From: Actinomycetota bacterium
Lineage (GTDB): Bacteria; Desulfobacterota; Deferrimicrobia; Deferrimicrobiales; Deferrimicrobiaceae
Length of the DNA stretch: 11,678 bases
Reading direction: 5' to 3'
NCBI GenBank assembly: GCA_016844415.1
Contig: JAENIX010000052.1
Location: forward strand, 1-11,678
Part shown: positions 6,561 through 11,678 of the stretch, piece by piece
Position numbering within the stretch: position 1 is the first letter of the stretch
Layout: every line of letters starts with the position of its first letter
Notes under the pieces: generated by a model
Seen by the model: the letters and a program-made list of their open reading frames with translations, nothing else
Databases searched by the model: none
Told to the model about the DNA's origin: nothing
Position numbers and translations under genes: made by a program

Positions 6561-7190
6561 ATGAGTATACGCGCGATGATGGCCATGCTGACCATAAGTT
6601 TCCTGGCGGCCGCGATCTCCGGAGCGGAGGACAGGAAGGAACATTCGAGGGGAGAACACCGCCTGGAAAAGGCGACATTCGCAGGCGGATGTTTCTGGTG
6701 CATGGAGCACCCTTTCGACGAACTGGAAGGCGTCGTCTCCGTGACATCCGGGTACACGGGAGGGACGAAGAAAAACCCGACGTACGAAGAGGTTTCATCC
6801 GGAAGGACCGGCCATGCGGAGGCCGTCCAGATCGTCTTCGACCCCGCCCGGATCGGCTACGGGAAACTGCTGGAAGTATTCTGGCGAAACATCGACCCGA
6901 CCTCGCCGGACCGGCAGTTCTGCGACGTGGGGAAACAGTACCGTTCCGGCATCTTCCATCATGACGAAAAGCAACAGCGGCAGGCAGAGGAATCGAAGCG
7001 GGAACTCGGGAAAACCAAAACCTTCAGGGAAAGCATCGTGACGGAAATCACACCCGCCTCCGAGTTCTACCCCGCGGAAGAATACCACCAGAAGTACTAC
7101 AGGAAAAACCCGATCCGGTACAAGTTCTACCGGGCCAATTGCGGGCGCGACCATCGCCTCAAGGAGCTTTGGGGGCCAGGAAACCGGTAA
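6561..7190 (+). CDS. msrA: Peptide-methionine (S)-S-oxide reductase, exported form
   Basis: MsrA reduces the S form of methionine sulfoxide in proteins. The catalytic motif GGCFWCMEHPF is at 42-52, with nucleophile C44; E49 follows two residues after the motif's second cysteine, C47. GYTGG is at 64-68, TGHAEAVQIVFDP at 83-95, and EEYHQKYY at 173-180. C194 in YRANCGRDHRL is a candidate resolving cysteine. The N-terminus MSIRAMMAMLTISFLAAAIS looks like a signal peptide with cutting near residues 20-22, so the enzyme probably works in the periplasm. Reductant would then have to come from an exported thioredoxin-like protein. The frame is open back to 6432, inside the divergent deacetylase gene. 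I chose ATG 6561 because it gives the signal peptide and a normal length of 209; its Shine-Dalgarno is poor. No MsrB domain is fused. Confidence 0.9.
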   Translation: MSIRAMMAMLTISFLAAAISGAEDRKEHSRGEHRLEKATFAGGCFWCMEHPFDELEGVVSVTSGYTGGTKKNPTYEEVSSGRTGHAEAVQIVFDPARIGYGKLLEVFWRNIDPTSPDRQFCDVGKQYRSGIFHHDEKQQRQAEESKRELGKTKTFRESIVTEITPASEFYPAEEYHQKYYRKNPIRYKFYRANCGRDHRLKELWGPGNR

Positions 7191-7460
7191 GAAATGGATT
7201 TTGTCTTCATCCAGCGAGGAATACGAATATATTGTTTAATATTATCAAGCCATTATATCAATATATATAATCTTTATATTTGAAGTGAACCCCAGACTCC
7301 CTTGTTGCGATGGAATATTCCGCTCTGCAAACTCTTTTTTTCCATTAATTATTCGATGAAACCTATTAAGTTTCCGTTCACGAGCGCCGATAAAGAATCC
7401 TACGCCCCTTCCGGGGATCAATGGCCGGCAAGGACGTGGCTGAAAAAAAAGGAAAGAAGC
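7191..7460 (+). promoter_or_regulatory. AT-rich upstream region of the RpfC-like kinase gene
   Basis: No gene is supported in these 270 bases. The part at 7222-7280 is strikingly AT-rich against a GC-rich background. It contains TTATCA (7242-7247), 18 bases, then TATAAT (7266-7271), and an overlapping weaker pair TTGTTT (7232-7237) and TATATC (7254-7259). A 10-bp palindrome, GGAATATTCC, lies at 7312-7321. The kinase reading frame is open back to a TTG at 7302, but no Shine-Dalgarno precedes it. No terminator for msrA is evident. Confidence 0.4.
7242..7271 (+). promoter_or_regulatory. Candidate promoter for the RpfC-like kinase gene
   Basis: TTATCA (four of six matches to the -35 consensus), an 18-base spacer, and a perfect TATAAT, all in an AT-rich stretch that could also act as an UP element. 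It lies about 190 bases before the favoured GTG start. Confidence 0.4.
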
Positions 7461-10037
7461 GTGGAACGGATGGACACCGGACACAAAATCCTCAGGGAGG
7501 CGAAAATCGCCCTGAAACGGGCTCAGGCCTATTCCCGCATGACGGGCGGCCCTGAGAGGGATCAGGCCTTAATACGGTTCATACTCACCGCCCTGTTCAG
7601 CATACACATCCATAGATACCAGGACACCCCATCCGTAACGGCGGAGATCTTCATACTCGTCTATTCGTACCTCCTCTACTCCTCGATAATGCTGGTCTCA
7701 ACCTACATCCAGCCGGGAAAAAGCACTCTCCGCCGAATGTCCGGACTCACGCTTGATACCGCCATCGTCTGCTACGGAATGTATCTGACCGGACTGCCCG
7801 GCTCCCCGCTGGTGCTCGTGCTGTACTGGAACATGTTCGGGTACTCGTTCCGTTACGGGAAGAATTACCTGTTTTTCGGAATGGCGCTCTGCCTGGTGTG
7901 TTTCGGGGCCACGATCTGGTACAGCCCCTTCTGGAACTCCGTATGGGAGCTCGGTGTCGGACTTCTGCTGGGGATGCTGGCGATCCCCGCGATGTTCGTG
8001 GGCGTGATGATCGGCAAGGTCACAAAAGCGATGGAAAAGTCCGAGATCGCCAACAGGGCTAAATCGAGATTCGTCGCAAACATGTCGCACGAGATGCGCA
8101 CCCCGCTGAACGGGATTCTGGGAACGGTTGAGCTCTTCGCGGGGACACGGATGGACCCGGAACAGCAGGAGTACGTGAAAACCGTCCGGGCCTCGGCCGC
8201 AGCGCTGTTGTCCCTGGTAAACGACGTCCTTGACTTCTCCAAGATCGAGGAAGGAAAGGTGTCGATCCAGCCCGAGGACATGGATCTTCACGCCTTCATC
8301 AAGACCACCGCCTCCATCATGGCAAGACAGGTGAAGGCCAAGGGCCTCACGTTCCGCGTGATGGTCTCCTCGTCCGTCCCCTTCCTGGTGCACGGAGACC
8401 TGTCCAGGATCCGGCAGGTCCTTACTAACCTTCTCTCCAACGCCGCCAAGTTCACGGAAAGAGGCGAAGTCGCCTTGCGGGTCCTCAAGGAAGCGGAGGA
8501 CGAGGATACCGTGACGGTGCGCTTCGAGGTAGCCGACACGGGGATCGGCATGACGAAAGAGGCACGGGGGCTTATCTTCGAGAGGTTCACCCAGGCGGAC
8601 GACTCGATAACCAGGAGGTTCGGGGGAACGGGCCTGGGGACGACCATTTCCAAGGAGCTCGTCGAACTCATGGGAGGGAACATCGGCGTCGAAAGCGAAC
8701 TCGGCAAGGGAAGCCTCTTCTGGTTCACGACCAAATTCGGGAAGCAGCCCGAGAGCGCGGCCGCGGCATCGATGCGCATGCCCATTTCCCGCACGAGGGT
8801 GCTCCTGGTCTCCTCGGACGACTCGGTCGCCGAAACGATCAACGGCTTCCTTCTTTCCTGGGGGGTGGGACACATCCGGAGGGTGTACAACACGGGGCAG
8901 GCGTACGACTACGCAAGTCGCGTCATCCGGGACCGGTCGACCTGTCACATCGCCATCGTCGTGAAGAACGAACTGAACGAGGACCCGTTCCGGTTCTCAT
9001 CTACATTGCGGCAGATGGACGCCCTTCACAAGATGCGGCTGGTTCTCGTAGGCGACGGCTGCTCCGGCGAGTACGGGGAAGATGCGTCGAAGCACGGGTA
9101 CCGGGCCATGGTGGAGTCTCCGGAAAGCGTGCGGGACGTCCTGTGCGCATTGCACTATGTCCTCCCGTACGAGGAGGGGTGGCACCCCGCCCTGCCGGTG
9201 ATGGTCGGTCACGGAAGCGCTGGCCCACGCCGCCTGAAGATACTGGTCGCCGAGGACAATCCCACCAACCAGATGGTCATAGCTAAACTCCTGGAGCGCG
9301 CGGGCCACGAGGTCAGGTTGGTCGAGAACGGACAAATGGCACTGGACGTACTCCGCACGGAGACGATGGATATCGCCCTGCTCGATCTGAACATGCCGGT
9401 GATGGGGGGGCTGGATGCCGCCAGGAAATATCTTGCCGAAACCGGGAACAAGCCTCCCATCCCCCTCGTTGCGCTCACGGCCGACGCCACCCTGGATTCG
9501 AGGAAAGCGTGCGAAGCGGCCGGGATCAAGTCTTATATCACCAAGCCGTTCGAGACAAGGAAGGTGCTCAACATGCTCAATCTCCTTACCATGCAGAATG
9601 TTGCCCCAAACGCTTCGACCATGGCGGGAACCGACTTCGCCGAACACGCCGGCAAGGAGGCACGGCCAGGGCTCGACGAGACGATGCTCGAGGAAATCGA
9701 GGCGATGGGACCCACCAAGGACTTCGTCAAGAACCTCGTATGGATCTTCATCCGGGACAGCGAAAAGCGGATCCGGGAAATGGAATCTGCGTCCGAGGCC
9801 AAGAACGTGAGGGTCTTCTGCGACGCGGCCCATGCGCTGAAAGGTATGGCGGGCTCGATCGGCGCGCTCACGGCCATGGACATCTGCGAGAAGCTTCAAC
9901 GGATGCAGGGGAACGAAACGAAGGAGGTGCGACAGACCGTCGTCGTAGAACTCAAGGAGGAAATCGGAAGGGTCAGGAAGGCGCTGATCCGGCGGATCAG
10001 CAGGACCGACCCCGCCTTCGGGGAAGGAACCGTGTAA
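7461..10037 (+). CDS. RpfC-like hybrid sensor histidine kinase (5 TM-HisKA-HATPase-pseudoREC-REC-Hpt)
   Basis: An 858-residue hybrid kinase numbered here from GTG 7461, which follows AGGA by seven bases. ATG 7356 and TTG 7302 are in frame but lack ribosome sites. The N-terminus has a short cytoplasmic stretch with PERDQALIRF (31-40), then five hydrophobic segments (about 38-53, 62-83, 98-130, 135-154, 162-185). This layout resembles RpfC, the receptor for the DSF fatty-acid signal. Next come HisKA with NMSHEMRTPLNG (phosphorylated His 210) and HATPase with NLLSNAAKFT, ADTGIGM and GGTGLGTTIS. A receiver-like domain (445-570) lacks the acceptor Asp. A complete receiver (591-710) has ED, acceptor D642 in LLDLNMPVMGG, T673 and K695. 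A C-terminal Hpt domain has H791 in AAHALKGMAGSIGA. A full internal phosphorelay is thus present. No rpfF or rpfG is seen nearby. Confidence 0.88.
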   Translation: MERMDTGHKILREAKIALKRAQAYSRMTGGPERDQALIRFILTALFSIHIHRYQDTPSVTAEIFILVYSYLLYSSIMLVSTYIQPGKSTLRRMSGLTLDTAIVCYGMYLTGLPGSPLVLVLYWNMFGYSFRYGKNYLFFGMALCLVCFGATIWYSPFWNSVWELGVGLLLGMLAIPAMFVGVMIGKVTKAMEKSEIANRAKSRFVANMSHEMRTPLNGILGTVELFAGTRMDPEQQEYVKTVRASAAALLSLVNDVLDFSKIEEGKVSIQPEDMDLHAFIKTTASIMARQVKAKGLTFRVMVSSSVPFLVHGDLSRIRQVLTNLLSNAAKFTERGEVALRVLKEAEDEDTVTVRFEVADTGIGMTKEARGLIFERFTQADDSITRRFGGTGLGTTISKELVELMGGNIGVESELGKGSLFWFTTKFGKQPESAAAASMRMPISRTRVLLVSSDDSVAETINGFLLSWGVGHIRRVYNTGQAYDYASRVIRDRSTCHIAIVVKNELNEDPFRFSSTLRQMDALHKMRLVLVGDGCSGEYGEDASKHGYRAMVESPESVRDVLCALHYVLPYEEGWHPALPVMVGHGSAGPRRLKILVAEDNPTNQMVIAKLLERAGHEVRLVENGQMALDVLRTETMDIALLDLNMPVMGGLDAARKYLAETGNKPPIPLVALTADATLDSRKACEAAGIKSYITKPFETRKVLNMLNLLTMQNVAPNASTMAGTDFAEHAGKEARPGLDETMLEEIEAMGPTKDFVKNLVWIFIRDSEKRIREMESASEAKNVRVFCDAAHALKGMAGSIGALTAMDICEKLQRMQGNETKEVRQTVVVELKEEIGRVRKALIRRISRTDPAFGEGTV

Positions 10038-10061
10038 CCCGGATCCAGCCGGATCGCAAAG

Positions 10062-10877
10062 TTAAATATCGTCCCTTGCCCGCAGGAAAGCCTGAACCAG
10101 GTTCGCCGCCGAAAAATCCCCTGAGGTGACGAGACGCACGTGGAAATCACCGGGGAAAAGTTTCCTGGCTATATCCGCCGCGCTAATCCCCTCCCTGTTC
10201 ATTATAACAATCCGGTCTGAAACCTCCTCGAAGTAGGATATCTTCCGCTCGATCTGCCTCGCCGGATGGCGGATGACGTTGCCCATGCCCGTGAACATCA
10301 CCTCTGCCCCCAGCGAAGACAGCATTCTCAGCGTCTTAGTTACCAGTCGGACATCGTACCCCTCGCGAAGCACACGGTCCTGTCCCCCGATGAACGCATC
10401 CCCGGAGAAAAGCCATCCCTTGTTCTCCTCGTAGAACACGACATGATCCGGCGAGTGCCCGGGAGAATGGATCACCTTGAACCGTCGCCGTTCCGTATCG
10501 ATGGTATCCCCTACAGGTTTCCCCACCGAAGGTGAAGGCGTCCCGAAAAACAGCTTCTGATAGGGAAGCAGGGAAAGTTTTCGAGGATCGGAGATTATGG
10601 GGAGGGCCTTTTCATGGGCGAAAACGGGAACACCGTGGCATTCCTGTAGGATCGCGTTGCCCCCTATGTGGTCCTCGTGCGCGTGGGTGATTGCGATCGC
10701 CGTGACGCGTCGGTCCGAAAGGGACCGCGCGAAACTTCTGCAGAGAAGGGGGATTCCCGAGTCGATGAGAAGTCCGTCCACCAGGTAGCAGGAAGACCGG
10801 TAGAGCTTCTTCCCCAGGATTCGCCGTGCCATGACGAAGCGGACTACGCCGTCCTCGACGACGTCAACGTTCACCAT
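10062..10877 (-). CDS. Metallo-beta-lactamase-fold hydrolase
   Basis: A 271-residue MBL-fold protein. The metal motif THAHEDH is at 64-70 (H65, H67, D69, H70), with SPGHSPDH giving H141 and LFSGDAF giving D160. The usual final histidine, normally in a GHG context, aligns to GMG at 197-199, so M198 stands where a metal ligand is expected. The C-terminal stretch (about 205-271) looks like the helical extension of glyoxalase II-like and LACTB2-like enzymes. Hydrolysis of a thioester, phosphodiester or lactone is possible, but no substrate can be assigned. The gene starts two bases after the stop of the radical SAM gene, so the two are probably co-transcribed. It is convergent with the kinase gene, with 24 bases between, holding only a weak hairpin. 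Confidence 0.85.
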   Translation of the reverse strand: MVNVDVVEDGVVRFVMARRILGKKLYRSSCYLVDGLLIDSGIPLLCRSFARSLSDRRVTAIAITHAHEDHIGGNAILQECHGVPVFAHEKALPIISDPRKLSLLPYQKLFFGTPSPSVGKPVGDTIDTERRRFKVIHSPGHSPDHVVFYEENKGWLFSGDAFIGGQDRVLREGYDVRLVTKTLRMLSSLGAEVMFTGMGNVIRHPARQIERKISYFEEVSDRIVIMNREGISAADIARKLFPGDFHVRLVTSGDFSAANLVQAFLRARDDI

Positions 10878-10879
10878 CT

Positions 10880-11678
10880 TCAGGCGATCGCGGTGGTTTC
10901 CATCGCCCGGCCGAGATGGTCGGGTGCGAGACGGTCCGCGTTCCTGAAGATCGCAGCGGCCTTTCTCGCGAAGGCCTCGTATCTTTCCTCGTCCTCCACC
11001 AGGGCGTGGAGCGCCTTGTCGTTCAATACATATCCCGCGTCTGCATACCGGTAGATTCCCTCCGGGACGAGAACCTCCCTTTCGAGCGTCTGAAGTCCCG
11101 CATAATGGGGTTCAAGGCCGTTCCAGATCATCTGGAACGCACGCAGGGCAAGCCTGTCCTTGATGCCGCTTCCCCGGTGGAACCGGAAGGGAGCCTCGAA
11201 CACGGCCCGCTGGAGCTCGCTGGGTAGCATTCGTGCGGGAAGGATGTTCACCGCGTGCCCATTGCGGTACTTGTTGTGCCCCCCGGGGATATTGCGGCCC
11301 TCCGACAGCATGTCGTCGACCGTCCCCGGCGCGATGCTTCTCGCGTAGACCTGTATGTTGTAAAGACCTATCCGCTCGCCGAACTCGGCGATATTGACCA
11401 CGTCCTCGTAGCTGTCCCCGTCGAACCCCGCCACGAAAGTCGAAGGGATATTCAGCCCGTTCTTTCGCAGGTTCTCAACCGCCACGTAGTATTTCTGCAG
11501 GTCGCTTCTCTTTCTCATCTGGATAAGGCTTCTGCTGCTGATCGACTCCAGCCCGAGGCAGACGTTGGCAACGCCAGCACGCGCCATGAGCTTGATCGTT
11601 TTTTCCGGAATCGCCCCCGGGCCTTCGACGAACTGGTCGGCCCGGCAAAGGACCGTCATGACGGGCTTATCCTTGCGA
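10880..11678 (-). CDS. B12-type radical SAM protein, N-terminal part beyond the window
   Basis: The last 265 codons of a longer gene are visible; the frame is open to the window edge, so the ATG at 11659 is probably internal. Radical SAM barrel marks are VCLGLES (strand with the SAM-contacting Glu) about 38 codons in from that ATG, FVAGFDGDSYEDV further on, and YARSIAPGT in place of the usual PYPGT. The tail has GHAVNILPARMLPSELQ, as in cobalamin-binding radical SAM proteins. The CxxxCxxC cluster motif and any B12 domain would lie right of the window. Such enzymes methylate or rearrange unactivated carbons, but the substrate cannot be told. It precedes the MBL gene by two bases. Confidence 0.8.
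   Translation of the reverse strand, partial: RKDKPVMTVLCRADQFVEGPGAIPEKTIKLMARAGVANVCLGLESISSRSLIQMRKRSDLQKYYVAVENLRKNGLNIPSTFVAGFDGDSYEDVVNIAEFGERIGLYNIQVYARSIAPGTVDDMLSEGRNIPGGHNKYRNGHAVNILPARMLPSELQRAVFEAPFRFHRGSGIKDRLALRAFQMIWNGLEPHYAGLQTLEREVLVPEGIYRYADAGYVLNDKALHALVEDEERYEAFARKAAAIFRNADRLAPDHLGRAMETTAIA

Noticed and set aside
7698..8948. 416-codon minus-strand ORF inside the kinase gene
   Set aside because: It is antisense to the membrane, HisKA and HATPase regions and rich in His, Arg, Gly and Pro, as is usual for shadows of GC-rich genes.
8997..9899. 300-codon minus-strand ORF opposite the receiver and Hpt domains
   Set aside because: It mirrors conserved receiver and Hpt codons, and no family or ribosome site supports it.
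10042..10055. GATCC/GGATC hairpin between the convergent kinase and MBL genes
   Set aside because: The stem is only 5 bp with no T-run on either strand, too weak to call a terminator.

Overview
The window is GC-rich, densely packed bacterial chromosome with genes on both strands. The gene set fits an uncultured or environmental deltaproteobacterium-like lineage (Desulfobacterota, Desulfuromonadota or a neighbour): an ACT-domain protein, a short PlsB-like acyltransferase, a membrane protein with a spermidine-synthase-like domain, a secreted single Cache domain and a B12-type radical SAM protein. This placement is inferred from protein resemblance only. I see no rRNA, tRNA, CRISPR array, insertion sequence or phage gene.

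Layout. (1) 1-216 (-): 5' part of an ACT-domain protein, divergent from (2) 342-1799 (+), a PlsB-like acyltransferase. (3) 1736-5339 (-): a same-strand run read right to left as secreted Cache-domain protein, signal-peptide-bearing Pcm-type isoaspartyl methyltransferase, and an 825-residue membrane protein with a degenerate spermidine-synthase-like domain. The last gene overlaps the end of the acyltransferase gene tail to tail. A 316-base leader before the Cache gene holds a promoter-like pair, an inverted repeat and a 14-codon ORF with a strong Shine-Dalgarno. (4) 5656-6462 (-): PIG-L/LmbE-type deacetylase, divergent from (5) 6561-7190 (+), an exported MsrA. (6) An AT-rich gap precedes 7461-10037 (+), a large hybrid histidine kinase resembling RpfC, the receptor for the fatty-acid quorum signal DSF. 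(7) 10062-11678 (-): a metallo-beta-lactamase-fold hydrolase directly behind a B12-type radical SAM protein cut by the window edge.

How they may work together. Two protein-repair enzymes, MsrA and Pcm, both carry predicted signal peptides, which points to repair of damaged envelope proteins. The Pcm gene overlaps the gene for the large membrane protein and lies behind the Cache gene, so the three may be co-transcribed. The RpfC-like kinase stands alone here: neither the DSF synthase RpfF nor the response regulator RpfG is visible. It also carries an extra receiver-like domain without the phosphoacceptor aspartate. I found no clear-cut new system. The best leads are the orphan RpfC-like kinase, the exported Pcm with its membrane partner, the short leader ORF, and a metal-ligand substitution in the MBL protein.
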